Below, in pieces: positions 21,905 to 34,574 of a stretch of DNA of 64,000 bases. The stretch lies in NCBI RefSeq assembly GCF_033115175.1, contig NC_084830.1, positions 111,316,709-111,380,708 of the forward strand. The letters run 5' to 3'. The DNA is from Lepus europaeus. Lineage: Eukaryota; Chordata; Mammalia; Lagomorpha; Leporidae. The notes beneath the pieces were generated by a model. That model searched no databases. It was not told the origin of the DNA and saw only the letters and a list, made by a program, of their open reading frames with translations. The translations under genes and the position numbers were made by a program. Within the stretch, counting starts at the first letter, position 1, and each line of letters opens with the position of its first letter.

Positions 21905-24900
21905 TATTAGGAGGAGGCCTCCTACAGCCGCACCCTTACTTGATCAGAGACCTTTTCCCTTGGCCAGCCACGCCCCTTGCTGGCTCAGTGGAGCAGGCTC
22001 ATTTCCTGTGTGCCCTGGGATCTCCTGAGCTCTCACTGCTGTTATCTTGCTGTTCCCCATCCTGGACGTCCTGGTCGTGGACCTTTCGGAGTCTGAGGGC
22101 AACACTTTGCATTTGTCCTGATTACATTTTGGCAAATCATTTCATTTCATCGGCTCTTCAGGAAAACTTTCTGTTTTGATTTCCTCCTCTAGCAAATGAA
22201 CCACTCCTTGCCCCATCTCCTACTATTTATTTCCTCTGCAGTTTTAGTGAGCTTGCCCTTTGGATCTTTATCCAAGCTGTCAATATAATCCGCAGAGTCC
22301 TGTCTGCTTTTTCCCATGTTTTCTATGATCTGGGTGTTGAATTACATTATTGTCCTGTTCTTTCTGACTGGGGTGGATGTTGAGGTCTTATTGGCCTATA
22401 GCACCTTCTTTCCCTAGGGTTCTCTTGTTTCTGTTTCCTCTGGAATAATTTCCTTTTAATGCTAATTCTTCAGTTTGCTGAATTTTTGCTATAAATTCTC
22501 TAGGTTTCTCCTGGAACTTTCCATCATGACTTTAGCTTCATTCTCATCCTATTAGGCCGGTAGCAGAAGCCCCATCAGCCTGAGATGTGGAGTATTGCAG
22601 AGGGTGTGTGGACATGTCTGTGTGTCATTCTCTCCTGGAAGCTATGTTAGCCTGGGGAATTTGGCCCTTCTTTCAATAGCAGAGTTCAGGAAGCTTCAGG
22701 TTTGTAAACACAATGATTTGCCGTAGCATCTTGGGTGTGGATTGGCGTGAAGCACATTTACTTGAGTAGTTCTGGGAACAGATATGATGGAGGGTGAAGT
22801 ATGAGGACTGAGGCCTACACATACCCCCAAGCCTCTGTAATTAGTAGCAACAGTTACCTCCACAGTAGCCAGCATTGATTAGACTCTTCATCGTGCGTAG
22901 CCTTGACCATGATCCTTTTCTAAGGTTGATGACCTTGACTTGTGCATCACATGCATCTCTCCCTGGCTCTTGCCTTAACCCTTCGAGCTTGGCTCCTTGT
23001 TCTTATTTGCCCCCTCCAAACTCCCACAGCCTTGGCAGTGAATTTGGACTGTCACCCTTGGAGCCCAGGTCCTGAAGAGCATCTTCATGGCCTGCATCTT
23101 CCTTGAAGACTGGAGACTTGCAGCTAACTCAAAGCCTGGTCCTAGAAACCACCAGGGGACCTCACTGTAATGGCCCTCTGAAGCTTTTTGTCAAAGTTCA
23201 GGTTTCTGTATAGGGGTTGCTCCAGGGATGGGATCTGTAGGTGGTGAATTACTTAGACATACTCCTGATCGCCTTGTACCACAAGCAGGAAATACAGCAG
23301 ATTGTTCTGTAATTGAAAAGTACAGTGATGATAATTTCATTGAAGAGCCCTTTTGCTTAGAAATGTGATGTAGATGTGTCTAGCATTTCACTGGTCTTCT
23401 TTCTTCTCCTCCCCATCTCTAACTCAGTTTTAGAATGTGGTTAAAAAGGGTTGTGTGTATGGGTTTTCTAAATGGCATTTGTGGAGAGTATAATTCAGAT
23501 GTAATGTTAACTAAGTAGTAGAAAGACCTGGCTGAAACTATCACTTTCTAACTGCAGGGCCTATGTGACTACCTTTCGCCCATTGGCTCACTTGCAACTT
23601 TTGGAATGGTAGGAATCAAACGTAGCTCATGAGGCTGATGCAAGGTTTCAGTGAGCTCAGATGTCTGCAAGTGCTTCCTAAATTCAGTGAAATCCTTAAT
23701 GAGTTCATCTATATTAACTAATTCCCTCCCCCCTACCCCGCCCCGCCAGAAACCATGTATCTGGAAGCGGATCAGGATGTATTTTAGCATCGTTTAGTTA
23801 CAGATAAACTCAGGGATCTGGAAAGCTTTTCTCAGAATCATCCATGCCTTTGAACTCTTGGTCATGTTTTCTTTGTCACTTTTACCACTGCTTGGCTAGC
23901 CACATACCAGCCATGGCCATGGTCACAGCCCGACCAGTAGAGATCAGAGGACGTTTTGTTTCAGTAGGTAATTAATAAGTAACAGTGTCTACCAAATAAG
24001 GGAATCTGTGAAGAATGAAGTTATTTAAAGGAACTATTCTTTCAGTATCTATCGCAATGAATAAAGTGAAATGTCCTCATAACTAGAACAGCTCAAAATA
24101 ATACTAAAATCAGTATGTACTGTCCCTCCCCATCAGATGACTGACATGGTAAAGGCTTCCATGCTAGGTTCAGAGGGGAGATTGGTGGGAATATGGAAAA
24201 TACGAGAAGAATGGAAGACGCAGCATTAAGCCTTAAGAGATCACGAATGAAAATAAGTATCACTCATCTCTCACAGTGGGTACAAATATCTAGAAAAACT
24301 CACATGTCATAAAAAAATAGTACAAGTGGAATTAAAAAAAAAAAAACTCATGGGGAAAATATTAATCTGAAAACAATTGTATCCCAGAAAGAATTCAAGT
24401 ATGCCTCTGCAGCTAGCTGGCAAACAGCACAAGTTCTGCAATTTATTAGAGACCCAACTCTGCATAGAACACTGACCTTATTTGAGAAGCATTTCATAAA
24501 CATGGACACACAGTGCAGCAGCATCTGAGTCCAGGAGGAGATAGAGGGCCTCCTTGGGGAGGCCAACATGCCCTCCCCTCCTGAGCTGTACCTAAACCAG
24601 GGGATGTTGTTTTCTGGAGATAGCAATTCCCTTATTCTTCTGTTTTTGGTTGAACTAAGTAGGAAAGGATTTTCCCAAGGGAAAACAAGGGGCGGGGGAG
24701 GGGACTCCAGGATGGAATTGTTCCTTGGGCAGGTTTGTCTAAGAGTGAGCCAAGGGGAAGACAGCCCTAGGGGCAAGGGTCTGACACCTTTCCTTTGGAA
24801 GTGGAGGTGCTTTTTTGAGGTCTCACCTTATGCACGGAGACCTAGGAAGGAAGTATGTCAGGGGCAATTCTCAGCAGCATCCACCTGGTTCTCTGGAATG

Positions 24901-26039
24901 CAAGATTGTGGCTTGCAATAGCCCTGAGAAACACATTCCACTCCATCCCTCCTTCCAGAAGCCATGCCTTTCCTTTCCATCTGCTGCCAGTTTACAAGTT
25001 CTGAATTTCTGCCATAGAACTTGGTTCTGTTCCTCCCCCTCTCATTTCCTTCCCTGGCTAAGAGTTTTTCAGGCTTTTGAAGTATCTCTGCAGCTCATCT
25101 GGTCTATCCATCCACCATCCCCCAAGCACCAATCCCAACTCACCCTGAAAGATAAATACTTCAGAGATGTAATCCAGGTGACCCCCAGCTTTCTGGGGGT
25201 GATCTGCTCTCTTGAGACGTTTGATCTGCCTTTGTCTCAGCCTCGTTCACAACTTTTGGGCCTGAGTCAAGATCACTGAGACCAGAGTCTCAGTGCCAAT
25301 CTGGGAAGCTACGGAGGGAGTATAGTCCACTGCAGCAAACAAAAGAGAACGCAGAACCAAGGGGAGAGGCGCCAGATGGGCAACTGGGGAATGCAGCTCC
25401 TACCCAAGGCCTCTCAGCACCAAGGCTCTGGGTTATTTAGCGTCTAGAGAGGGAAGATCCCAGATGAGGAAAACAGTGGGGAGAGGAGCCCTGGAAAGCA
25501 GGACTGGAGCTGGACTCCAAAGCAGGGTGGCTCCTTGTTTCATAGGAGCTGTAGGGACTCTAATCCCCACCCCCAGCCCATCTAATTACTTCACACCACA
25601 AGATGGGACCCAGTCTGCTCTGGTGACTCCATTTAGGCGTGCATTTCCTATTTTCTGAAACATTTCCCATAAGCTTCCCCCTGCCATGTGCCCTCCTTGT
25701 ATATTCTAGAAATTCTGCAAAGCCCTAAATCTCCTCTGGGTTCTTTCCCGACTAGAGCTGCATGCTGATTGGAGTCATATTCAGCCAGGAAGCTCTTGTC
25801 CCGTCTTTCAAACCAGGAACATCCCCTTCCAGGAAGACTGAACTACGGTTTTCTTTGTCTGTGTTGCTAACGAACAAAGAGGCCCCGTTGCAAAACAGCA
25901 TTTCACGAGCAGAGCAGAGCTGATAGCACCTCTTGCCAAATGTGTCTGTGTGTAGTTGTGTGGGGGGAAAACAGCTTTGCTGAGAGAAGGGCTGAGGGAG
26001 GTGGCTCGGGGGAATTTTTAGTAACTGCAGCATGGTGGT
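21905..26039. other. Intron 1, 4.1 kb without a recognised element
   Basis: No lagomorph SINE, clear LINE or exon is visible. A14 occurs near 24333. Short frames on both strands (for example 24568-24921 and 24815-25279) show no family. Confidence 0.4.
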
Positions 26040-26210
26040 GGTGGAGTGGAAAGAATGCTTGCCTGGGAGTATGGAGACCTGGCTGTGCCTCTGACGCACT
26101 GTGTGACCTTGGACAAGTCACTCGACCTCTCTGGGCTTCAGTTTTCTCCTCTTTGAAGGGGGCAAGGGGAGTAGTCTGGATGATCTCCAAGGATCCCTGC
26201 AGCCCTATAC
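26040..26210 (+). mobile_element. MIR element
   Basis: A clear core: actgtgtgaccttggacaag, then tcactcgacctctctgggct and tcagttttctcct. Confidence 0.8.
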
Positions 26211-26479
26211 ATCCTCACTTCTGGGGGGCTGGGATTTGGGGTTTAGGCTTGAGCCAACATCCAGCCAACCCAAGGGACTCTGGAGGCAAAAGAGAGGCCA
26301 GGACAGCTGCTTCAGGGAAGGGCTGGTCCTTGATTAAGGCTGAAATAATTAGCTCAGCTCCACAGTAAGCCTTCTGAAATTAAGAAAGAAAAAGATGTTT
26401 CGTTTCAAAAATAGCAGTCAGTGTTTCTTAAAACTGATCAGCTTGGAGCTGTGTAGGTTTTATACAAAGACACATTTTC

Positions 26480-26690
26480 CTTCTTCTGCAGCAGAGCAGT
26501 TCAGAGGCTTGATGGTAGTGTTAGCATGACCTGGGTTTGAGAGCCATCGCCAGCCTGGCCGTCTCGGGCATGCTCCTCGTAACACCTCACATCTTTGGGT
26601 TGTGTGGAGGATCAGAGGAAGTAATACATGTGCATCGTACAGGACAGTCCCTGGCATTAAATAACCATCCAAAGAGCCATTATTCTGGCT
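26480..26690 (+). mobile_element. MIR element, diverged
   Basis: The head gttagcatgacctgggtttg and the tail aggacagtccctggcattaa frame a degraded core. Confidence 0.5.
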
Positions 26691-26699
26691 CTGTTTTAC

Positions 26700-27230
26700 T
26701 GCTTAATAAACTACCTCAACACTTAGTGCGAGAAAGCAACAGTCATTTGATTATGCTCCATGGGTTTTCTGGACCAGGAGGGCACAGCTCTGGAAGGAAG
26801 GCTCCTCTCTGCTCTGTCACGTGTGAGGCATGAGCTGCAGAGTCCGGAATGATCACTGGAGACTTGAATGGCTGAGTGCTGGATTCACCTGTGGGCTGTT
26901 CACTCTCCTGTCTGGCATGCAGGCTGGGATGACTGGAAGGCTGGCTCAGTCGGACTGTAGACCAGAGTGCCTACACATGTGACTTCCCTCTGTGGCTTGA
27001 GCGTCCTCACAGCATGGCAGCCTCAAAGCAAGAGATTTTTTTACTTGTTGATTCAGGATTCCAATAACAGGTGTGCAAAAGCTTGGGCCAGCCTTGAAGC
27101 TTTAGGGCTTCTCATGAACTAGCCTTGGAAGTGGCATGGTGTCCCTTGTGTGGCACTCCATTGCTCTAGACAGAACTAGCTAGTCCATGGGTGGAGGCCT
27201 TCTCCCCATGGAAGAAACTGTAAACGGAAA
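26700..27230 (+). mobile_element. Ancient interspersed repeat, family not assigned
   Basis: The phrases aataaactacctcaacactt, then tcctcacagcatggcagcct and gaactagccttggaagtggc, recur in diverged form at 52610-53080 and 58680-59340. This is an old mammal-wide repeat whose name I cannot give with confidence. Confidence 0.45.
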
Positions 27231-27582
27231 TTACAGTTTTGGTTTACAATCTTCACAGCCTTAGAAGTATCAGCACTATTTTCTGTATCACAGAATCTGA
27301 TCTCTTAATGAGATTAAAGGCTTCTAGAGGGTAGGGTTGTGCATTTCTTAATAGAAGCGTAGGACAATGCATGTGAAAATACAACACATCAACACATCTT
27401 TTCTTAAGAATGACATTGGATTGGATAGGCAGCAGATTTGGTGGAAAGACCTTAAACCCTAGAGCCATAGAGATCTGGAATCAAAGATCTAGCTTGAAAA
27501 AAATACTCTTCTGCAAACTGCTTGTCTTTTTCATTAAAACAAATAAGTGGAGATCAGGATTGTCCTAAGAATTTGGAATAAT

Positions 27583-27925
27583 AGGGTGGGTGTTGGGGCA
27601 CAGCAGATTAAGCTGCTACTTTGGAAGCCAGCATCACATGTTGGAGTGCCTGGTTCACATCCTGATTTCTCCTTCCAATTGAGCTTCCTGCTAATGCATT
27701 CTGGGAGAAGGCAGGTGGCGGTTTAAGTGATTGGGCCCCTGCCACCCATGTGGGCTCCTGGCTTCAGCCTGACCCAGCCCCAGCTGTTGCAGACATGTGG
27801 GGAGTGAACCAGTAAATGGAGGATCTTTCTTTCTATCTCTCTGTCTCTATCTGTTGTTTTGCCTTTCAAGTAGATGAAAATAATAAAGTTTCAAAACTGG
27901 TGTTTTAAAAAAATGAACATAAAAA
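27583..27925 (+). mobile_element. CSINE, plus strand, with target-site duplication
   Basis: The body includes gctcctggcttcagcctgac and ggggagtgaaccagtaaatg, then a CT run and cctttcaagtagatg. Near-identical 16-bp repeats beginning aagaatttgg lie at 27567-27582 and 27926-27941. Confidence 0.88.
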
Positions 27926-27999
27926 AAGAATTTGGGGTAATATATGCCAAACATTCAATACACAAGTAACACTCAAACTAAATTATTGATATTGGGAGA

Positions 28000-28215
28000 C
28001 CATATGGCATCATGACCAGCACACAGATGCTCACATCAGACAGAATTGGTTTCAGATCCCATCACTTCTTGTGCCACTGTAGATGAACCTGTTCATCTCT
28101 TTGATTCATGGGGTCCTCATCTATAAGATGGGTATCATCATAACTGTCTTCTAGGGTTATTGTGAAGATGAGGAATACATCAGATAAGGCATCTAGCGTA
28201 GTCCCTGAGTTTGTA
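28000..28215 (+). mobile_element. MIR element
   Basis: Key wording is ggtttcagatcccatcactt, then gggtcctcatctataagatg and tagggttattgtgaagatga. Confidence 0.7.
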
Positions 28216-28569
28216 TTATGAATTTATTACATAGTACTTATATATTGAGTAGCCACAGTTTCTTTGGTTTCTATATCAAGTCATCCATTAATTTAATCAT
28301 TGAATAGCTATTTATTTAATGCTAATAACTCACAATCGCCTCATTTTTCAAGTCCCTGCATGCCAGGGTCTGTTGAGGTCTAGATCTGGGAAGATGCCTT
28401 CATAGGTAGAGAACTGGCTCTTTCAAAAGGAGCTCGGGGTGCCAGACAGGCTGCCTGGGACAGTAAAGCATAGTATTCCTGGTAGTTCTGGGATCCGAGT
28501 CTCTTTTAAAACCATTGACTTTGAGCTTTTCTTTTTCTTCCCTAAGATCTCCCAAAAGCCCAACCTTTT

Positions 28570-28582
28570 TTTTTTTTTTTTT
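28570..28582. repeat. Poly-T tract within unassigned intron sequence
   Basis: A run of more than ten T residues near 28565-28582. The flanking sequence at 28216-29154 holds no recognised feature. Confidence 0.6.
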
Positions 28583-29156
28583 GAGACTAGATAATCTGAT
28601 AGGAGACATTGATATTGTCCTTCCAAAAAATGCACAAGCTCAACAATATTTTGCAAATCATTTTGAGACCACAGCCACCTCTCCAGGTAGTGTATCTCTT
28701 CTGACTGACTCTATCTATCTTAGTGATTTTGATTGCATGGGCTTCTGGGATTTTGCTGAGCTCTGCTTGGGGATCATTGTGTACCTGAGGAATTGTTTTA
28801 CACCTTCTTGCTCTTCTAAGTTCCCCTTCAGGGTAGGAACCCTGTGTTGTGTTTTGGCTGCCTAGGATTCACTCATTCAAGATGCAGCCTTTTTATTTTG
28901 TTCAAGTATCATCTTCTGCATCCATGGGTTATAGTCTGGTGGATTTGTGCTCAGAACTCTTGCTGTCTCCTAGTCAAGGAGTTAGCTCATGAGCCAAGTC
29001 AGGTTGGTTGGAAGCTTCCTTCCTGGAACTAGAAGCTTGAACAGAGGGACAAATAAAATGGAAATGATGGCTTTCTAACTCATCTAAGCACTTACACAAG
29101 GACTAAGACCATGCCTGCTTTCCTTTTATCCAGACTTATTCTTAAGATTCCTGTTG

Positions 29157-29468
29157 GAGTGGATGTTTGTCCTAGAGGTTAAGACCTAGAGATTAAGTTG
29201 CCTGCATTCCCTATCAGAGAACCGGGGGTCAATCCTCAGTGCTGGCTCCGGATTCCAGCTTCCTGCTATTGTAGACCCAGGAGGTGGTGGTGATGGTTCA
29301 GGTAACTGGGTCCCTTCCTTGCCAGGAGGGAGACCTGGATTGAGGTTGGGGCTCCTGGCTGCAGCTCAGCCCAGACCTGGCTGTTGCAGGTATTTGGGGA
29401 GGGAACCATAAATGAAATTCTTTTTGTCTCTCTCTCTGCCTCTCAAATCAACAAGTAAAAATTTAGAA
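29157..29468 (+). mobile_element. CSINE, plus strand
   Basis: Key blocks are ttccagcttcctgctattgt, ctcctggctgcagctcagcc and ctctctgcctctcaaatcaa, followed by a short A-rich tail. Confidence 0.82.
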
Positions 29469-29604
29469 AAAGATTTTTATTGAATTCAGAAGTCCTAGTA
29501 ACCTTCCTGAGTACTCCCTTTCTCTCAGGTTTAGAAACTTGTAGCTGGCTACCCCTAAATGGGGGAGCCACAGTTAACGAACTTCTGGGGAGAAAGTGAC
29601 ACCG

Positions 29605-29745
29605 TGAGAGAGATTATGCATGGCCTTTGGAGAAAGGTAGACCTGGGTTTGCATCACAGTTTTACCATCCACTGGCTGGGTGCCCTTAGGCAAAATCGTT
29701 TTCCCCTTAGGATGCCAACACCACTGTAAAAATGAGGATAATGAG
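29605..29745 (+). mobile_element. MIR element
   Basis: The wording is gtagacctgggtttgcatca, then ccactggctgggtgccctta and a degenerate tail. Confidence 0.65.
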
Positions 29746-29756
29746 TCCTGAAACCC

Positions 29757-29930
29757 TGGCTCTCAAACCTGCCTGCACACTGGAGTCACCTGGGGAGACG
29801 TGAAAATCACCGATGCCCAAGTCCCATCCTCAGAGCCCCGGACTTAATGATTGTAGGGTGCTTTTGGATGTTGGAATTTTATAAAGCTTACAGGTGTTTT
29901 TGATATGCAACAACGTTTGACCTAAAGAAA
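29757..29930. mobile_element. MER5-like hAT MITE
   Basis: The left end, ggctctcaaacctgcctgca then cactggagtcacctgggga, is typical of MER5 elements. Two further copies lie at 38781 and 39717. Confidence 0.7.
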
Positions 29931-29999
29931 TTCTTCAAATCATTGGGAAGAATAAATGAGATAAGATTGTGAGATACTTATGATAATGGAAGGATTGAT

Positions 30000-30334
30000 A
30001 AAAGTCGCTTTTCTTTCCTTTCTTAAGGTGAACCAGAATCATTTGCTTTTGCTCCTAGCGGTTTCTTTGTTTGGGGTAGTCATAGCAATGCATGGCAACC
30101 ACAATTCAACATAACCTCTCTTATTTATCCCATTGGAGGTGAAGGCCAATTGTAAATGTAGCCAGAATTATAGAATATACAAAAATGTGATTACTTTCAC
30201 ATCCATGAAATAACTAGGGCAAGTTCAACGATGCTTTGTGAGAACATTCTATCTTGTAACGGCTTTAATGGATAGACAAAATTGATTTATAATTACCATG
30301 GCAACAGTAAAAAATGGAATGATGTCTTCCCAAG
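30000..30334. promoter_or_regulatory. Unique AT-rich stretch with an RFX X-box-like site
   Basis: TACCATGGCAAC lies at 30294-30305, close to the RFX consensus. A weaker ATGGCAAC occurs near 30092. No repeat is recognised here. A regulatory role is inferred. Confidence 0.3.
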
Positions 30335-30440
30335 GGACTTGGATCAGGACCTGGAGGATTCTCTTCTAGGTCTTCCCTGCGACTTGCTGAATGACCTTGG
30401 CTCGAGCAGTTCATCTCTCAAGTCCTCAGTTTCCCCGGAG
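30335..30440 (+). mobile_element. MIR fragment
   Basis: The core wording is cttgctgaatgaccttggct, then agtcctcagtttccccgg. Confidence 0.6.
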
Positions 30441-31028
30441 CACGTTTTCCAAAGTGTGCATGCTCAACAGATTTTATTTTTGAAGCCAATATGTTGATGT
30501 GACAGTTGTTAAGACAATGATGGGAAGATGCTGTAGGAGGCAGAATGAAAGCAGGGCCTTGAGCCTTAAAGGGGAGATAATTATAGATGCTAGTTCTCCC
30601 ACCTGCTGGCTTCTTGCATATTTGACAAAAGCTGTCCAAGCCTCTGTCTTCCTAAAGGCCTTTCTGTGAACCGGATGCAAGAGGAAACTTCCAGCTAACC
30701 CCAGGTTTCTCTGCCTTAGTGCTGTTGACATTTTTGGTGGGATTTTTGTTGTTGTAGGGAGCTATCCTATTCACCATAATAGATTTAGCAGCCAGATTCC
30801 AATAACACCACTGTGTCGTAACAACCAAAAAATGTTTCCAGACATTGCCAAAGGTCCACTGGGGGCAAAAATTGCCTGTGGTTGGGAAACATGACTAGCC
30901 CAATATCAAGGAAGTATGTTTAAATTAATAAAGCTGCATAAATATTGTGTATGGATAGTAGTTAGTCCCTGTGGTATTCTCAGAGATTTTCACAGATGAC
31001 CATTAGCTTGCCAACTAGGGAGAATTTG
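30441..31028. other. Intron 1, nothing recognised
   Basis: Unique sequence with short minus-strand frames and no family. Confidence 0.4.
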
Positions 31029-31347
31029 TTTTTAAAGATTTATTTATTCATTTGACAGAGTTACAGACAGAGAGAGGTAGAGACAGGTCTTCCATCTGCT
31101 GGTTTACTCCCCAAATAATCACAACAGCCAGAGCTGGGTTGATCCAAAGCCAGGAGTCAGGAGCTTCTTCTAGGTCTCCCACATGGGTGCAGGAGCCCAA
31201 GCACTTGGGCCATCTTCTACTGCTTTCTGAGGCCATTAGCGGGGAGCTGGATGGGAAGTAGAACAGCTGGGACTCGAATCAGTGCTCGTATGGGATGCAG
31301 GCACTGCAGACAGCAGCTTAACCTACTATGCCGCGGTGTTGGCCCCC
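31029..31347 (-). mobile_element. CSINE, minus strand
   Basis: It starts tttttaaagatttatttatt and has the body ccagagctgggttgatccaa and a head ending atgccgcggtgttggccccc. Confidence 0.9.
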
Positions 31348-31414
31348 AGAGAAACCTTATATCTGTTGTTACAGATGGTGACTCTAAATGGCAGAAAAGA
31401 TGAGTTAAAGTGAT

Positions 31415-31508
31415 AACAATAGCTACTATTTATTGAGTATTTATTATGTATTATGCTCATGGCTAAGGGCATTGTATATTACACTGTTTAAATTTAATAT
31501 TTACACTG
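31415..31508 (-). mobile_element. MIR left part, apparently interrupted
   Basis: The text agctactatttattgagtat, then ttattatgtattatgctcat, is a MIR terminus. It may continue at 31895-32030 beyond an insertion. Confidence 0.45.
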
Positions 31509-31722
31509 ACAGAGTTTTGCAAACCAGTAGCCCGTAGGCCAAATCCAACATGTTATGCTTGGCTCACATGGTATTGGCTCACTCAAATGTTTTTTTAATG
31601 TCAATTTCTTTCCAAACTTTTAAGATTGGGTGAACACATATAAAAGCCTATTTATAGCATTATTTTTAAAAATTGAAAAATCTAGCAATCTAGGAGGTCA
31701 GCCTGGCCCTATAGCAATTATT
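31509..31722. mobile_element. hAT-type element, degraded
   Basis: The start ttttgcaaaccagtagcccg, then taggccaaatcc, and a later cctggccctatagcaa match the same family seen at 44096-44852 and 53503-53735. Confidence 0.45.
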
Positions 31723-31894
31723 TAACTGAGTTTATGAGGCAAGTCTGCATTTCACCAGAGTCCCCACCACTCCCTACCGTGAGTCCAACCTTGAGACCAT
31801 GTGACGCCATGCTTATTCCTTTGCTCAGCCCATCTTCATTCATTGTTAGCATCTTTCTGGCTCCTGTAGACTGCTGTGTTTGTGGCTTCTGCCT

Positions 31895-32030
31895 TATAGT
31901 CGGTTGTGTGGTACTACTGTTCTCATTTCAAAGATGGGGAAAGTGAGGCACCACAAAAGCAAAGCTCTTGCCTGAAGTCACACAGCAAATAGTCAGTGAG
32001 ACAGGGAGTGGAATCAGAGCCTTGATACCT
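31895..32030 (-). mobile_element. MIR element
   Basis: The reverse core reads ttcaaagatggggaaagtga, then ggcaccacaaaagc and agtcacacagcaaatagtca. Confidence 0.75.
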
Positions 32031-32694
32031 CTCCAGCATGGTCCTGCCCTGCATTGCCAGTAGCTGTTGGTAGAACCTTCTTGTACCCTGAAATATTCCA
32101 GCCAGATCTTCTACATCTTAGGGTTTCCTTGGAGAACCAAAATCCAGTGTTCCTTCTGCTCCCCAGGAAGCCTACATGTCACCAGGAGGAGAAGCATGTC
32201 TTCTGAGTGTAGCTCCCCAAGCTTCATGTTCCCTGTGTCTGTGCCATTCTCTGGGTTGTATCCAAGGGCTGCTCACACACACCCACGTAGCTGAGGGGCC
32301 AGCTGGTGTGTGTGCTTCTGCCTGAGACGTGGCCGCTTGCCTGTGGGGAGGATGTGATTGCTTTAGGAAATTAAGTGGGAGTGATTAATTAGGAAATGTA
32401 CTGAGGACTCTGGAAAGAAATAGCAAAAATGAAAAAAAAAAAAAAAAGGAACCCTAAATACAGAATGCTGCTGGCCACATGGCTCGGGAGACTGTGCTCT
32501 GCGGGACTGAAAGCGTTTGATCCTGTTACTCCTCATGCTGCTGCTTTGAGACAGCCCCCTTGCATGAGGGTGCTGGAAGGAACCATCAGATCATCTGCCC
32601 CAGCCTCTTCTTTCCCCAGATGGCAAATGAGAGCACACGGAGACCACCGGGAGAAGCTGGGCTGCTCGCAAGGCACAGCGAGACCTGAGACTTT

Positions 32695-32830
32695 TAGAAA
32701 GTCTGAGTCCGAATTTCTGATGCATCCTTGCTAGTTGTGTGATCCCGGGTAAATCTCTGAGTCATGGGTTCTCGCTGTGAACTGCAGGTAGCCTTGACTA
32801 CTGCCACGGGCTCTTGCAAGGAGTTAGTGA
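32695..32830 (+). mobile_element. MIR fragment
   Basis: The core is ttgctagttgtgtgatcccg, then ggtaaatctctgagtcatgg. Confidence 0.6.
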
Positions 32831-32849
32831 ACAAAAGCATGTGTAATGA

Positions 32850-33085
32850 CTGCTAATAAGGAATGTGCCATGCGCTGTGACAGCACCTTGTTTGTGTTCT
32901 CGTAGTTCTCACAACCATCCTGTGAGGCTGCTACTATTATTAGCTTGTTTTACAGATGAGTTACAAAGGCACTAAGGGGATACCTCATTTCCTCCGTGTC
33001 CCAGAGCTCGTAAGTGGCAGAGCCGAGTTCCCCGTGCAGTCGGAGTCAAGAAGCCATGTTTTCAACCACTCAGCATTCTGCCTCT
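32850..33085 (-). mobile_element. MIR element
   Basis: Reverse MIR wording: tctcacaaccatcctgtgag, ttttacagatgagttacaaa and agctcgtaagtggcagagcc. It ends with ttcaaccactcagcattctg. Confidence 0.8.
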
Positions 33086-33200
33086 TTTGCATACTACATA
33101 ATTTATAAATAGCATTATATAAGCAATAAATAAAATAGGACATTTATGTGTTATATAATTTATATTTAATTTATTCAATATAAAATAACTTATATAACGT
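33086..33200. repeat. AT-rich low-complexity segment
   Basis: About 100 bases of almost pure A/T, including ttatataatttatatttaat. Confidence 0.7.
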
Positions 33201-33293
33201 GCCATGGTAGGTTCAACCCTATGGAAGTGACATGTTTGCTGCTAGAAGATGTTGAATACCAATCATTATCATTTCATACAGTTCTTCCCAGTA

Positions 33294-33609
33294 CAGGTTG
33301 AGCATCCCTCATCCAAAAGCCCGAATTCCAAAATGCTCCAAGATCTAAAACTTTCTGAGTGCCAACATGATGCCACATGTGGAAAAATCCCACATCTGAC
33401 CTCATGTGATGGGTTGCAGTTAAAATGCATGTGCGCTAAACATGTTGTAGAAAATCACCTTCAGGCCATGTATATAAGGTGTCCATGGAACATAAATGAG
33501 TTCCATGTTTACACTCGGATCCCCTCGCCAGATATCTGTGCAACTATTTCAAAATCTGGAATCCAAAATTTTGGGTCCTAAGATTTTTGGATAAGCGATA
33601 CTTAGCCTT
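33294..33609 (+). mobile_element. Tigger/MER44-like DNA transposon with TA duplication
   Basis: The left terminus caggttgagcatccctcatc and the right terminus ggataagcgatacttagcct are inverted repeats. Both ends are flanked by TA (33292-33293 and 33610-33611), as expected for the Tc1/mariner superfamily. Confidence 0.78.
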
Positions 33610-33611
33610 TA

Positions 33612-34574
33612 CAGAATACAGACATCACCAAAACATGGCTTTCTTTTCCTTTCCTGGCATAGATACATACAGACCCAGCAAGTTTCTTGGTCCAAACCTC
33701 AGTTTCCACTTCCATTAAATGGGGCTAACATTGCCCCATTGGTGCTGCTGTCCCATACTACTGAGGCAGTGGGGGTGGGGAAAGCACCTAATACAGTGCT
33801 CTGGAAGTAGACTCTTGATGTTAGATGATCCCAGCTGTGGCTCCCACACACCTGCAGAATCCTGCCATGTGATACTCCTCCCTTCACCCTTTCCCATGCT
33901 TGGATTTGGTTTGGACTTTTAAGTTATGTACAGGTGAAGAATTGGGCCCAGGAGCTACTTTCTATTTCGTGAGACTTGGATATTTTCAATATGCTTTAGC
34001 TTAATACAAAGCTTCCTGTCAGGCCCAGTTGAATGCAGCTGCCGTCCGTGTACATAAGAATGACGATGCTGCCTGCATGAAATCCCACCCTGTCCAGCCC
34101 CACGGCCTCTTCCTCCCGTGCTCTCTCTGGAGTCCATCCGGTACAGCCCCCTGCTGTTCCGATGGAATTTTTAGCCTGTCCATCAGCCTTCTCATTAGAA
34201 ACCCTATCCCACTGTAGTCCCATCTGTGGGTTTTAATGCAGTAGAAGTTCTCTGTGACTCCCTGGGGTGTGGGTTCTGGATCTTTCTGGGAGACTCCTGG
34301 TGATGGCCCTGTTCTCTTCCCCCAAAACCCTTGCCAGAATGATCTCAGAGGGATTGATGGTTTGAGTAGAGAAGAATCAAGGCTAAGTGCCTCACCTCGA
34401 ACCCTGCCTGTGCAGCTGCTCTGCTGTCCCTCCGATCAGTCTGGAAGATAATTGGGAATAAAAAGTGATGAATCTATGCTCATCCTGGAGCCCCTTCTGT
34501 CTTCCCGGGGGTCTCGGGGGTCAGAGGAAGGAGCTGAAGAAGGGGTTTCGTGAGTTCTGGAGCCTCATATACTG
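33612..34574. other. Intron 1, nothing recognised
   Basis: Unique sequence; no exon or named repeat. Confidence 0.4.
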
